The notes: generated by a model from the letters alone, not told the origin. Shown: positions 38,526 to 48,879, counted from the stretch's first letter. The stretch: DNA of 64,000 nt from Drosophila persimilis (GCF_003286085.1 NW_020825340.1:1302001-1366000), one strand, 5' to 3'. Made by a program: numbers and translations.

Positions 38526-38531
38526 TTTATT
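38526..38531 (-). terminator. polyadenylation signal of the four-pass membrane gene
   Basis: AATAAA on the minus strand, about 260 nt beyond the TAG stop codon at 38792-38794. Confidence 0.5.
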
Positions 38532-38791
38532 TGCTTCCCTTTGAGTGCTCACACGCACCTCTTCGTTATCCGACGTCCACTGACGAAGTGTGTGCTTGAA
38601 TCGACAGGCTTTTTGGCAGCCTCTGCAACCTCTACTGTAAAGACAGGAAACTATTATAATTTTTGAGTCTTTGAATTGTATTTTCCAAGGAATTTCAAGC
38701 GTTCTGCTGCTCAAACAATTTGTGTGTGGTTTCCACTCGGTGGAATTTGCTATTGTATATCTTTCACCTTTCTCCCAGGGGGAAGGCAGGA

Positions 38792-39411
38792 CTATACCCT
38801 CGGATCCAAGTCCTCGTAGTGTTCCCTGTCCGCATCCATTTCGGTTTTTAGATAGGTATAAACGGCTATTGAGAAGATGATGTACAGCGCTAAAGGGGCA
38901 GAAGATGCGATTATTTCCTGGGGGATACTCGCAATACCTACCCAACGGGATGATCATCCAGTGGATGGCGAGTGTGCTCAGGCCGCAGATAATTATGGAG
39001 GAGCAGACCAAGCACCGCGATCCCTGCGGATCGACGCGACTTGAGAAACAGAGATCTTCTCGGATGATTAGATTTACCTTCAGAATGCCAGCCAGCAGCA
39101 TGGCGCCAGACAGCGTGAAGCCCGCACCGGACAGACAGCCGATTACCTTGATGGCGGCCGCCAGCTTCTGCTCCCGCACAAAGTCCAGGACTATATCTAG
39201 GCATAGTCGGAGGGGATAAGGATTCGAGATTAGGCCGGGACGGGGAAGCTCCCGATTCGATAGTTGGACCCCCGACGGCCATATTCTCCCTCCCGCTCCA
39301 CGCACCAATTAAAACGAGTCCAAAGACGATGTTCCAGCAGGCCCAGAGGATGCTGGCCCTGAAGCTGGAGCACCTGCACAGCCATCTCAGGCAGGGACAC
39401 GCAAAGCACAT
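38792..39411 (-). CDS. small four-pass membrane protein, unknown function
   Basis: Four coding exons on the minus strand: 39411-39306, 39196-39078, 39023-38942 and 38889-38792. They are joined through GT-AG introns of 109, 54 and 52 nt with consistent phases and encode 134 residues. The N-terminus is Cys-rich (MCFACPCLRWLCRC), a likely palmitoylation site. Four hydrophobic segments follow, at about residues 17-39, 49-73, 79-101 and 102-117, with an acidic tail ending EDLDPRV. The layout resembles the small insect-specific tetraspan-type proteins (for example the DUF4728 group), but I cannot assign the family from sequence alone. The clean intron structure and the hydrophobic pattern across exon joints make a real gene very likely. 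The same frame stays open upstream of the ATG, in what I take to be 5' UTR. If the plus-strand exon at 27.74 kb belongs to a long gene, this one is nested in its intron. Confidence 0.8.
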
Positions 39412-39560
39412 GATTGCCAAGAACTCGTCGAACAAATCTTGAAACTCAAATATTCTCGCATTGAACGAAATATATTCTGACAACGGATTCGGGTTCAGCG
39501 ATGAAGCGAAGCTCGAAGGTGGCTCAAGCTGTGGAAACACACAAGCAGGGCATCCTCCAA

Positions 39561-39760
39561 ACCTGAAGCCTTGGCTCCTTGGCCAAGCAGTGCGGTGTTG
39601 AAACCTGAAGGCTTGGCGAGTTTTGCCTTGTAAGCAGTTCATCCGTTAGACCTGAAGCTTTGGTTCAAGCAGTGCCCTGTTGAAACCTGAAGGTTTGGCT
39701 CGTTCTACCTGGACTTTATCCTTAAAGCAGTTCATCCTCTAGACCTGAACCCTTCGCTTC
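39561..39760. repeat. ~90-bp tandem repeat, about 2.2 copies
   Basis: Copies begin ACCTGAAGC at 39561 and 39650 and ACCTGAACC at 39743 (periods 89 and 93). Each full copy contains AAGCAGTG, GTTGAAACCTGAAGG and AGCAGTTCATCC. A shorter ACCTGAAG motif also repeats inside each copy. It lies just upstream of the four-pass gene, in its promoter or 5' UTR. Confidence 0.8.
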
Positions 39761-39829
39761 TTTTCCACTCACAAGCATGTGATAGCCTGCCCTAGCAGGC
39801 GACCTAAATCCATAAGGCATGTGTGTTAA

Positions 39830-42800
39830 TGTTCCCCAGCATCCCAGGAATAAAACCAAATTAGTAAAGGAGAGTCCAAGTGGACGGGGAGGAGTGTGTT
39901 GCTCGGAATGTCAATAAAAGTGCCACCTCGAAAGAGGGATCTATTGATGCATTGAGGACACCCTCCTTGTCTCCATTGGCCAGAGTCGTGAGTGCACCTC
40001 CAGGCCACCAGGACAGCGGCTCTTCGCAGGTCTTCGGCGACTTGGAGCCCTGCAACCAGGCCCAAAAGGCGCTCACGGTCCAGCTTAGGAACACTCGTAA
40101 ATGTGTGGCGTTTGCAGACAACTGGAGCCCCAAACAAATAAGTAAACAGCCCGGAACCCAAAACCCGAAACTATTGCAATTTAAATGAAAGTTGGAAACT
40201 ATGGCCGAATTCCTGGAGAGTCCTGAGCGGACTGTCAAGGAGCTAGCAGCAGAGGCGGATAAACTCTGCCAAGGCGATGCCGGAAGGGTTGAGGTTGTTG
40301 TACCTTCCACGCATGTTTATCGAGAGCCACCGGGCATTAATTACGTATACGCCACCACGCCACCGCAAAGGAGAGGGTGGTGAGTGGGTGGTGGGCGGTG
40401 GGGAAAAGTTTCTCGCTCGGTTAGCTCGGGCGTCGTGCATGCAAATTAGGGCTCGATATCTTGTTGACTTTCTGACCGCCAAGAGAACCTTTGATTACGC
40501 ATGCGAGCACTCGATAAACTTTGCCGGAAACTTTTCCCCAAGAGGGGGCGGGAGGGGGGAGGTGCCTCTTAGAAGCAAATTAAAGGAAACGCGCAGCGGG
40601 ACAGCGGAAGTGCGTTGCCCCCCCCCCACCCCCTCCACTCGGATCTATTCAATGCCTGGCTCTGCTCTGAAAAGGGGGTAGAAAAGGACTCGCCTGTTTT
40701 TCCTTGCTGGAAATTCCTTTAAGGATTCCTCAGCGAAAAAATGCAGGAATCAGGCTCCTTGGAATGGCCAGACCTTTTTGCTTTTCCTTTTCGCTTGGAA
40801 GAGCAGCTAGGAAGGGTCCTCAACGATCCTCAAAGGATACATTTCGCTGCATACTCGCTGGCCCCTGGAGACTGCGACCAGAGCACCAAGAAGTGTCCAT
40901 AGAAGAGTTTTGGGGCAGGGCAAGCCTGCTCTACTGCTGGCAATCACGGAACTTGTCGCAAATCAGCGTGCGATTAGGAGTAGAAACAGTTTCTAGACAC
41001 AATCTTGGGCTCCAGCTGGGGGCACTGGGCTCTCGGCTCTCGGCTTCAGAGCTGCAGAGCTTCGAAGGCGGAAGCGGATGTCGTTCTTTTGATTTAGCAA
41101 TTGGAACAGCAATTGGAATGACAACAACAGCAGCCGAAATGGGAAAAGTTTTCGGGAAAGTCTTGGCGGAAATGTGGCAAGTAAATTGAAGTACCATTGA
41201 AGACCACACAGTCCCCCGTTGTGGGTGGGGTGGGGTGTTCAGGGGTGGGGCAAGGTCGCCCTTTAAATCCAAATTGCTGTCTTTTTGTCTGACATAATCG
41301 AAGGATTTGTTGGAGGGCAGCAGACATTCGAGAGGAAATGAAAACATTTCGCCCAGAAGCAGCCGAGCGCACTTTGATCTGCGGCCCCCCAGGAGCCTCC
41401 GGAGGGCCGTGACGGAGGGTGACGGAGGTGGCAGCAGAGCGGACAAGTTACTCAATTACCACGAGTGGCAGGACAGGAGTGGGTCCTGTGTCCTGATTAA
41501 ATGTCAAAACAATTGCGGGCTGCATCCAATCAGGGACCCCATCCGGGGATCGGGCCAGGCCGTATCACTAGAAGCCGCGGAGCTGCAAATGCGTCCTGGA
41601 GTCTCCTTCGAGCTCAAGCAACGCCAAATGTAATCGGACAGCAGGTCAATGGGCGACTGCATCGGATACTCCCCTGAATGAACGATTGAACGATTGAGTG
41701 ATTGATTGATTGGTGGGATGGCGTGGCGGAGGGGGAGCTTCTGTTGTGCTTCCTGGAAATACCCATTAAATCCCGCAACCGGATATGCAAAACGAAGTCC
41801 TGTATTCATTTCCGGCTTCATTTAGGGGCGAACTTTGTACATCTTTGCGCTCAACTTTTATCTCCTGCCCGACCTGGACGCCGCTCCTTTTCTTCCTGTC
41901 CTCAGAGGGGGGGCGGAGGGCGGGGGGGGATGTGACAACTGGGGCATAAGTGGCGGGCGATAACCGAGCCTCGAAACCGGCCAGATATGGGGGAACCACG
42001 ACCAATGGACATCATTAGCGTGGGGATGGAGCTGTGCCGGGCGAGGGTCCTGCGTCCTGCGTCCCCCGCCCTGCGTCCTGCGTCCTGGCTGATTGTCATC
42101 TCCTGTTCTCTGGCAAAGTGAATATAAAATAGCAACAAAAGGCACAAAATAGCAATAAAAACACACAATTTTTTTTGAAGAATTTTAAGAAGTAAATTTC
42201 CTGCCCTTGCCACCCCTCCCCCCCCTTGCCACCCCTCCCGCCCACCTCCACGGCTGTCGCGCAGCGTGCAGCGTGATGACCTCATTAATTTTCAATCTGA
42301 GCCAGATTACAGGCCGCTGCTGACCACGCCCAGCACGGGCGCATGATGAATCTCTTCCCCCCACCCCCACACACCCCACACCGCACACCCCCCCTTCCCG
42401 CTCTCTAATTTATGATGATAAATGAGTTTCAATCAAGCGGCAAAAGTGACGGGCGGCCAGTGGGCCAGTGGGCCTCCTCCTTCATCTGTGCAGAGATTTT
42501 TTTTGTATATGACTCCTAGGCGGGGGCGGTGGGCGGTTCGCAGGGGGGCAGGGGGGGGACTTTCTTTGAATATTTATGAATTATTTTTGGGGGATTTTGG
42601 CTTTTGATTTTCGTGCTGGGCTGCGCCAATGGTTTTTGATAAGAAAAAATACAGAATCAATATTAATTTTGAGTCGAATTTGGAATGTGCATTTTTTGTG
42701 CGCCGTTTCCAATTAATTATTTCTGTCGAAGCATATTTGCATAATCCGTTCGAGCAGAGGCGATAAACAGGGACCGACGGAAATGCTGGAAGGGGGAGGA

Positions 42801-43611
42801 GGTCGAGGAGGAGGCGATCCAGGAGGAGGGCAGTCCAGGAGGCGGCGGTCCAGGAGGAGGCAGTCCAGGGGAAGGCAGTCCACCTGCTTCGTTGTCGTTT
42901 GTTTAAATAATCTGGTAATATTTCAACGAAACGCTGACAAAAAGAGAGAGTATCATAAATAAATGGGGGGGAAAAACCTTTTAAGCCCTTTTTCCGCAGA
43001 GCAAAAAAATGAAACCGTTTTGCAATCAATTGGGGGGGGGGGGGGCAAGAGATGCGGCCCGAGCCCGATGATGGCTGCCCACCACCCGAGCATAGCCGAG
43101 TGTATCCATATATCCGATATCCGATAATTTATTGCCCGCTTGCTCCTTGTCCGAGCGTCTGGCAAGGTAATTATTATCTCTTGGCACACGGTGCGCATAC
43201 GTAATAAATGGCCGGCTTTAACGGTTTAAGGTTATGCGACAACTGGCCATCGCCTACCCCCCAGCACCCCCCCTCTGCCCCCCTCTGCCCGTCCGCCACT
43301 GATTCGAAACAATTTTCATTTTCACTTTGCATGTCTCGTATTTGGCCCACAATTTATGGATCCTGGGCGCCGGCTGACCCAAAACGTAAAACAAACGAAA
43401 ATCGTTGAATTTATGTGACATAAATTGACATTTGTTCAGGGCAGAGACTCTCGGCCACCCCCCCCTCGTTGCCCACCCCCCTTTAGGCCGGCTTTGTCTC
43501 TCTTATCGGCGGCCCCTGCCGTCTCCGTCTTATCGTTTATATTACGGTAAAGCGGGCCAGCGACCACTCAACCCGAATTAAAAATCCCTTTTCAATTTCA
43601 CTTTTCAACAG

Positions 43612-43663
<52 letters not shown>

Positions 43664-43800
43664 AGGAAACCCTGAGAAAAGGTCGTCCAAAGATGGCGGA
43701 TAATGCCTCCCCCCCCGAAAGGGTTCCGGGCCGAGGGAGGGGGCTGCCATTCTACGGGCTTGGACTGTATCTAGTATCTGGCTTTGTTCTGTATCTGAAA
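39830..43800. other. non-coding interval; one weak short frame
   Basis: No supported gene. Between 39.83 and 40.39 kb frames are open on both strands. The plus frame from ATG 40201 (60 codons, starting MAEFLESPERTVKELAAEAD) looks most protein-like, but the strands compete and no splice or poly(A) support is visible. The rest is unique DNA with GGAGGCAGTCCA-like repeats at about 42.79-42.88 kb, poly-G at 43.03 kb and an (AC)n run. Confidence 0.45.
43613..43659. repeat. (AC)n microsatellite
   Basis: Uninterrupted AC run of about 23 units, the longest in the window. Confidence 0.95.
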
Positions 43801-43873
43801 GTATCTGTATCCTAGTTTTCCCAACAAAATACGACGCTTCTGTGCGCTGGAGACGCCGAAACTCTCTCTCTCT

Positions 43874-44857
43874 TTATAGAACGGGGGCTACGAGGATGTC
43901 GGCGACGTGATCGAAGCCCCTTTTGGTGCACTTGTGGCTGGCCAGGCGATTGGCAAACTCCACGGCCACGGGCACGGACCGCTCCCGCACGTAGACGGCG
44001 TAGATGAAGGCCGCCGTGAAGGTGTCGCCCGCGCCCAGGGAGTCGACCATTTTGCGCGGCTTGAACGCCGGCGCCAGGGTGATGGCCCCCGACTCGTCCA
44101 GCACGCCGGCGCCCAGGTCGCCCCACCGGAAGACCACGGTGGGGCGCTTCAGGTTGAAGCCCCAGCGCGAGCGCAGCCTCTCGTCGATTCTGGAGCAGGC
44201 GATCTCGGGCGTGGGCCAGCCCTGCTCGCGGGCGAGCCTCTTGGAGAAGATCACGTAGTCGCAGTAGTCGACCAGGGGCCACATCTCGTGCAGGTCCTTG
44301 CTGAGCTCCAGCGAGACGGTGATCTTGTCCGCATGGCTGGCGGCATTGAAGGCCGCCACGTCCTCCACCATGGCCAGGGTGGTCTCGAAGGACATGCTCG
44401 GCATGTGCATCCAGCCGTAGCGGCTCAGGTCCAGCCTGCGGAAGTCCTCGATCGAGACGTGGGGAAACGCGGCGCTGCGGCAGCTAATGACGTTGCGCGT
44501 CCTCGGCGACTTGGCGAGCACCACCGAGGCGAAGGGCGGCGCCTGCTCGCAGGTGGGGCAGTTCTCGACGACGATGCCGCGGGCCCGCATGTCGTCCGCC
44601 AGCATGCGAAACATCTGCAGGCTGCTCAGCATCCCGAAGAACTCGCACTGGACCCCCAGCCGCCGCAGCACCGTGCAGTTGTTGGACGCACTGCCGCAGC
44701 GCTGCCAGTAGCCGCGCAGGCACTGCGCGCACGGGTCCGCCCCGGCCGCGGGGAAGCGCCGCACCACCGACATGTAGTCCATGGCGGTGGTTCCGGTGCA
44801 CAGCACGGTCTTCTTGCCGGCCGCCCAGCTCTGAATGCTGCCCCTCTGCTTAGACAT
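43874..44857 (-). CDS. ketohexokinase-like sugar kinase (PfkB family), apparently active form
   Basis: Single open frame of 327 residues from ATG 44857, close in length to ketohexokinase (about 300). KHK transfers phosphate from ATP to C1 of fructose in the cytosol. The start (TVLCTGTTAMDYMSVVRRFP) aligns with the KHK N-terminus: Asp27 matches human Asp15, which binds fructose. RCGSASNNCTVLRRLG (53-68) matches the KHK GGNASNSCTVL segment, with its first Asn replaced by Ser but the second kept. VDSLGAGDTFTAAF (271-284) is the PfkB signature with an intact GAGD (275-278) and catalytic Asp278. WMHMPS and VSLELSK also match. It is intronless and starts 190 bp from the oppositely oriented KHK paralogue, so the two may share a promoter. 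Copies of this gene in other flies are often multiple; I do not assign a symbol. Function is likely retained. Confidence 0.85.
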   Translation of the reverse strand: MSKQRGSIQSWAAGKKTVLCTGTTAMDYMSVVRRFPAAGADPCAQCLRGYWQRCGSASNNCTVLRRLGVQCEFFGMLSSLQMFRMLADDMRARGIVVENCPTCEQAPPFASVVLAKSPRTRNVISCRSAAFPHVSIEDFRRLDLSRYGWMHMPSMSFETTLAMVEDVAAFNAASHADKITVSLELSKDLHEMWPLVDYCDYVIFSKRLAREQGWPTPEIACSRIDERLRSRWGFNLKRPTVVFRWGDLGAGVLDESGAITLAPAFKPRKMVDSLGAGDTFTAAFIYAVYVRERSVPVAVEFANRLASHKCTKRGFDHVADILVAPVL

Positions 44858-45047
44858 CTCCTCTCCGCAATTTTGAATACAGTTTCATACAAGTTCCAAC
44901 GGGGATAATATTTGAAATCTACGGCGTACTCGGGTGTGGAACAGCCTCCTTTTCTGGGAGACGAGCATTGAAATATCTCCGAATAACTTTCCGATCTCGA
45001 CACTGAAACCATCAAAATTATTCGAAATTCAACAAAGAAAACAAACA
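44858..45047. promoter_or_regulatory. 190-bp divergent promoter between the KHK-like genes
   Basis: The two KHK-like start codons (44857 minus, 45048 plus) face away from each other across 190 bp, so both promoters and 5' UTRs must fit here. No TATA box is evident. The plus leader ends in AACAAAGAAAACAAACA directly before ATG, a good fly start context. The stretch is copied in the second unit at 50622-50811. Confidence 0.6.
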
Positions 45048-46232
45048 ATGAGCCATCTGTGTGCCCCCAGCGTGATGAAGGCCGTGCTGTGCGTCGGCTG
45101 CACGGAGGTGGCGTACGTGACGAATGTGGAGCGGTTCCCCGAGAAGGGCTCGCGGGTGCAGTGCCAGAGCGCCTTCATGCAGCGCAACGGCAGGACCTCC
45201 AACGTGTGCACGGCCCTGCGCCTGCTGGGCGCCCGCGTGGAGCTCTTCGGGATGCTCAGCAGGCTGGGCACCTTCCGCATGGTGCTGGACGATCTGCGCC
45301 GCCGGGATATCGTCATCAGCAACTGCTCCTGGACGGACGAGAGCCCCAAGTTCTCGACGATCATCCGGGAGAGAAGGACGGGCACCTGCACGGTGGTGCG
45401 CTGCACCAAGGCGTTCCCCTACGTGACGGCCAGGGAGTTCGAGAAGCTGGACCTATCCCTCTACGGCTGGGTGCACTTCGAGGCGCGCAGCGCCCGGGAG
45501 ACTGTCCTGATGATGCGCCGCATCCTGGACCACAACAACGGGCTGGCGCAGGAGGATCGCATTGTGGTGTCACTGCTGGTGTACGATGCCCTCGAGGACA
45601 ACCTGGATCTGCTCAGCCTCTGCGACTATGTGCTGTTCGGCCGGCAGCTGGCCCTCGAGGTGGGCTGGAGCTCGGCGCACGTGGCCTGCGAGCAGTTGAA
45701 CAGCGCCCTCCGGACGCCCCGGTCCATACGCACGCGCCGGCCATGCATCATCTGCCCGTGGGGCAAGCAGGGGGCGGTCTGCATGGACGCCCAGGGCAAC
45801 TTCTACGAGCTGCCCGCCCACACGCCGAAGAGCATCGTGGACAGGATGGGCGACGGCGAGTGCTTCACGGCCGGCTTCATCTACGCCACCTTCGTGCGCA
45901 GGCGCGGCCTGAGCGGGGCCGTGGACTTTGCCAACCTCGTGGCCAGCCACAAGATCGCCAGCGTCGGCTTCGACGACATCGCCAACCTCCAGATCAGTCC
46001 GCAGAAGCTCGAGCCGCCGCCCGTTGAGGACAGCGAAAGGTCCTCAGAGTCCGAGGACCTCACCAACGAGCAGCGCACCTGCCGCAAGTACCTGAACCGA
46101 CCCTTCTATACCTTGGAGCCACACAACAGCTCCATCCACGAGGCCGTCGTCGGCCCCGAGCCAGAGTCGGAGCCAATGTCGGAAGATACTGTGAAGGCTG
46201 CCTGGGAACGTTTGAGCAAGACGGCCTATTAA
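45048..46232 (+). CDS. ketohexokinase-like protein with degenerate active site, copy 1
   Basis: ATG at 45048 follows AACAAACA; the frame is open further upstream but that is leader. It encodes 394 residues without introns. Residues 11-315 are a ketohexokinase fold of the PfkB family, clearly paralogous to the divergent neighbour (KAVLCVGCTEVAYVTNVERF; TALRLLGARVELFGML; LSLYGWVHFEAR). Key residues differ: Ala22 stands where KHK has the fructose-binding Asp, the GGNASN loop is NGRTSN, and the GAGD signature is GDGE (268-271), so the catalytic Asp is replaced by Glu. An acidic, Ser/Glu-rich tail of about 75 residues is added (SERSSESEDL, GPEPESEPMSED). Together this suggests a pseudokinase or a changed reaction, kept under selection for an open frame. 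The intronless structure suggests a retrocopy origin. A second, identical copy lies 5764 bp downstream. Confidence 0.85.
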   Translation: MSHLCAPSVMKAVLCVGCTEVAYVTNVERFPEKGSRVQCQSAFMQRNGRTSNVCTALRLLGARVELFGMLSRLGTFRMVLDDLRRRDIVISNCSWTDESPKFSTIIRERRTGTCTVVRCTKAFPYVTAREFEKLDLSLYGWVHFEARSARETVLMMRRILDHNNGLAQEDRIVVSLLVYDALEDNLDLLSLCDYVLFGRQLALEVGWSSAHVACEQLNSALRTPRSIRTRRPCIICPWGKQGAVCMDAQGNFYELPAHTPKSIVDRMGDGECFTAGFIYATFVRRRGLSGAVDFANLVASHKIASVGFDDIANLQISPQKLEPPPVEDSERSSESEDLTNEQRTCRKYLNRPFYTLEPHNSSIHEAVVGPEPESEPMSEDTVKAAWERLSKTAY

Positions 46233-47220
46233 AGGCAAAGACTCGAGAGGGGGAACTAGTCCAGGACTGTACGTTTGGGATACTCACAGTTTTCCTCTCC
46301 ACTTCATAAGTCGATGGGGCTTTCCTCTCCACAGGCCAGCACATTGATGATCCACTCTACAGACTCCACTCTCCAGTCTCCAGTATGCGATGGTGCCAGT
46401 CGTGGCTGGAGGAGGAGGGAGGAGACTCGTCTTTGCTTTGTGCCCTCCAGTGGGACACGATATTTAGGGAGTAGCATGTGCCTCCTCGAATATAATGAGT
46501 TGTAATTGAACTTTAACTTAACACGAGTCTGTTCTCTTGTGTTGCAAAATGGCTTTCAAAGAAATCTGCTTTTGGCACAGCTGATTTTCAGCCAGTGCTG
46601 GAAAACGCCAGCACGAATTTCTCACTGGCGCGTATCAGAAAAGAGCTTCCAAAAGATAAAATGGAATGGCATCGATACTGTATCGATATGGTAATGAGAT
46701 ATTCCTGTTTTAAAAGATATTTGTTGGATGAATGCATCGATTATTCTTACGATCTATCGCAAACAATTGACTCATCTTATATTTTGGTATCGCTGAGAGA
46801 AAATACTTCATCTTCATGTAATCGTCGCTATGCTTGGTGCGTGCTTAAATTATGCATCCATAAGTACGCTTTCTTGCGATATTTGTACATGTCTAATATA
46901 TTTTCTCGATAGATAGACCGACATGTTCGATATATGATCAATATCGATATATTCTTGAAGATACCCATCCCTATAAACGTTTCTTGCATACAAGTGTGCC
47001 CACAGCAGCATTCTTACAAAATATCGTCAGGAATAGTGTTGCCAGACTGCGAGATTTGTGTACCTCAAAAATGCAAAAAAATCAAAGCAAAAAAGTCGAG
47101 ATCATGATGCAATTATACAAGGTGGTCTCGTCGTTTGGTCAGTTCTTCGACTGATAACACTAATTTTGCGCAGTAAAGTCTGTTATCATTGTGTGAGGCA
47201 AACAACTCACAGCCTGGGCC
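46233..47220. other. spacer between KHK-like gene and E2-like gene 1
   Basis: The first part is the KHK-like 3' UTR; an AATATA variant poly(A) hexamer lies at 46489-46494. From about 46560 the DNA turns AT-rich with repeated ATCGAT/TATCGATA words (46672-46690 and 46908-46955), which resemble DRE/BEAF-type sites. An 83-codon plus frame from ATG 46661 has no recognisable features and is not called. The whole spacer is repeated at 51997-52984. Confidence 0.5.
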
Positions 47221-47226
47221 TTTATT
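47221..47226 (-). terminator. polyadenylation signal of E2-like gene A, copy 1
   Basis: AATAAA on the minus strand, about 95 nt after the stop codon. The same TTTATTTCAGTCAAA context follows the sister E2 gene at 49089, which supports its use. Confidence 0.6.
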
Positions 47227-47318
47227 TCAGTCAAATATAAATTGTATATTATGTTAGTATGTTCTCATGGTGCCCGAAGAATTCGGAAAGTGTGGGATTA
47301 TTCAGACTTTGTGGAATC

Positions 47319-48170
47319 TCAAGGCTGGGCGAAGCGGAGGGTCCACTGCCGTGCCATGCGGTCGTACTCCTCGCGGTCCGTCTTGTACAGCTCGGCAGCG
47401 GCGCCGTTCAAGGGGTTCTCGGGGTTGGGGTCCGACAGCAGCGACCGGATGGACAAAAGTATCTTCTCCACGGTCAGGGCGGGCGACCAAGTCGAGCCCA
47501 GAATATCCACGCAGATAGCGCGGTAGAGTACGTTGCAATGGTAGACCTCTGTAAGGAACATCAAAAACGGTGGTCGAGCCGGGTACGTCTGCGGAAATTG
47601 AAGGCGTAGTTCAAAGTGGCCGCCCTCGTAGGGCGTGCCCAAGGGCCCGAGAATAACGGCCTTCCAGTCGTAGATACAGTCGTCCACTAACTCCACCGTG
47701 CACCCGTCCGTCGGATCGCTCGTCATTTTCGCCAACTCCATGCGGAGGCGGCGCAGGCCTAATTTAGTGCCAAATTCGGTCAAAGCTCCAATGCCGGCAT
47801 GGCTACCGGTGCCACGTTGTGGGTCGGGATTCTGGAGGAGCGTCACGATCGGTGCGGTGTCCTGCACAGGAAGACGGTTGGTACCGCGGCGATTGGTCCC
47901 GCGGCTATTGATCCCGCGACGGTTGGTAACGGGAGGGTCCTCAGCGGGCGGCTGGTTGGCAGCGCTCTGGATTGCACGGCGCCGGCTGGCAGTGGTGGTG
48001 GTCCTGCGGCGCCGGCTAGCAGTGGTGGTGGTCCTGCGGCGCTGGCTGGCAGTGGTGGTGATCCTGACGCGCCCGGGAATGGCCTCCACTGCACGGCGGA
48101 ACGCAGCGCGTCGGATCAAGGGCGTGGCGGCAGGGGACGCCAAAGTACGAGCACTTCTGCGGGGCGCCAT
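47319..48170 (-). CDS. ubiquitin-conjugating enzyme-like protein A, copy 1
   Basis: ATG at 48170 (MAPRRSAR) gives 283 residues in one exon. Residues 138-283 are a UBC fold close to the UBE2D/effete class: DWKAVILGPLGTPYEGGHFEL, SPALTVEKILLSIRSLLSDP, LYKTDREEYDRMARQW. The catalytic Cys is kept (Cys220 in AICVDIL), as is Asn213 of the HPN motif, but HPN reads HCN (211-213) and the loop between it and the Cys is one residue shorter than in UBE2D. Ala198 (YPARPP) replaces the Phe that UBE2D uses to bind E3 ligases. The first 137 residues are a basic, Arg/Thr-rich extension with three RRRTTTTAS-like repeats (about 36-65). A 58-nt intron in the 5' UTR (48231-48174, GTAAGA to TTGCAG) ends 3 nt before the ATG. 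E2 enzymes carry ubiquitin as a thioester; here activity is plausible but partner choice is probably altered. Confidence 0.85.
   Translation of the reverse strand: MAPRRSARTLASPAATPLIRRAAFRRAVEAIPGRVRITTTASQRRRTTTTASRRRRTTTTASRRRAIQSAANQPPAEDPPVTNRRGINSRGTNRRGTNRLPVQDTAPIVTLLQNPDPQRGTGSHAGIGALTEFGTKLGLRRLRMELAKMTSDPTDGCTVELVDDCIYDWKAVILGPLGTPYEGGHFELRLQFPQTYPARPPFLMFLTEVYHCNVLYRAICVDILGSTWSPALTVEKILLSIRSLLSDPNPENPLNGAAAELYKTDREEYDRMARQWTLRFAQP
47981..48070. repeat. 30-bp coding repeat x3 in E2-like gene A
   Basis: Three units starting at 47981, 48011 and 48041 (GCCGGCTGGCAGTGGTGGTG and so on) encode the Arg/Thr repeat. The sister gene B has only two units (49903 and 49933), which shows slippage-type copy change. 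Confidence 0.85.
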
Positions 48171-48173
48171 TAC

Positions 48174-48231
48174 CTGCAAGACGGCAAACAGCTTAGAAAA
48201 CACTTTTACGGGGAATACGATAATTTCTTAC
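48174..48231 (-). other. 58-nt 5' UTR intron of E2-like gene A
   Basis: On the minus strand GAAC is followed by GTAAGA, then CTAAG and a pyrimidine-rich TTTGCCGTCTTGCAG. The length is typical of fly introns. The acceptor lies 3 nt before the start codon. The same structure precedes gene B (about 50143-50086) and both downstream copies. Confidence 0.6.
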
Positions 48232-48324
48232 GTTCAGATTATTGAAAATTTGATTTTAATTTCCCAGAATGACTCAAAATGTCGCACACGAAATGAAAGT
48301 GAGAGAGGTATGTTTTCCAGCAGT

Positions 48325-48405
48325 TTCTTTCGACTCGGTTTACAGCACGGCTTCCTTTGACTCGGTTTCCAGCACGGCTTCCTTTGACTCGGTTTCCAAC
48401 ACTAC
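48325..48405. repeat. 27-bp tandem repeat x3 upstream of E2-like gene A
   Basis: Three copies of a unit containing GACTCGGTTTCCAGCACGGC (GACTCGG at 48332, 48359 and 48386). The same array precedes gene B (50238-50318) and both downstream copies. It sits about 160-230 bp upstream of the E2 start codons and may be promoter DNA. Confidence 0.8.
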
Positions 48406-48879
48406 ATTTTGCCCAGCTGTTTTGCCGTTTCTCTGTTTTGAACTTTCAAGTTTCCCCCGCCGTATACGATTCTGTATTGAATACAGTCACATAATTATAT
48501 TGTACTGTATAGCCCCAGCAATAATACACAGGATTGGAATTGGCAGCTCTTTTAAGTTTTGTGTGGATTATAAATCCCACTGGCACAATAACTGCTTTAT
48601 TTTCAAAAGTTTTGCGCCTGAAATGGGAACGATGCGATACGGCGGGCACATAGCACAAATTCAAATCGTGTACATATACGGCTGGCTGTACTGAAACACA
48701 TCTTGCTTGAAAAATAAAGTTTTAAATCAACATTTGAATAGCAACAAAAAGTGGAAAATAATGATGGTAGTTGCTGCTGGACGAACGCTCAATGGGGAAT
48801 TAGTCCGAGCAGCCATACACGTGTTTGTGTGTGTTTCTATTGGATACATTCGATTAAAGTGCTGGATCCATATTCTAAA

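Noticed and set aside
39826..40383. Open frames on both strands near 40 kb
   Set aside because: At least three frames are open over the same DNA; most lack ATG, and nothing selects one.
43907..44908. 333-codon plus-strand frame
   Set aside because: Antisense to the KHK-like gene; its composition (Gly/His/Arg/Ala) follows from GC-rich third positions on the other strand.
45059..46027. 322-codon plus-strand frame, and its copy at 50823-51791
   Set aside because: Alternative frame of the KHK-like gene; Arg/Gly/His-rich with no domain.
47698..48360. 220-codon plus-strand frame and copies
   Set aside because: Antisense to E2-like gene A; driven by its coding repeat.
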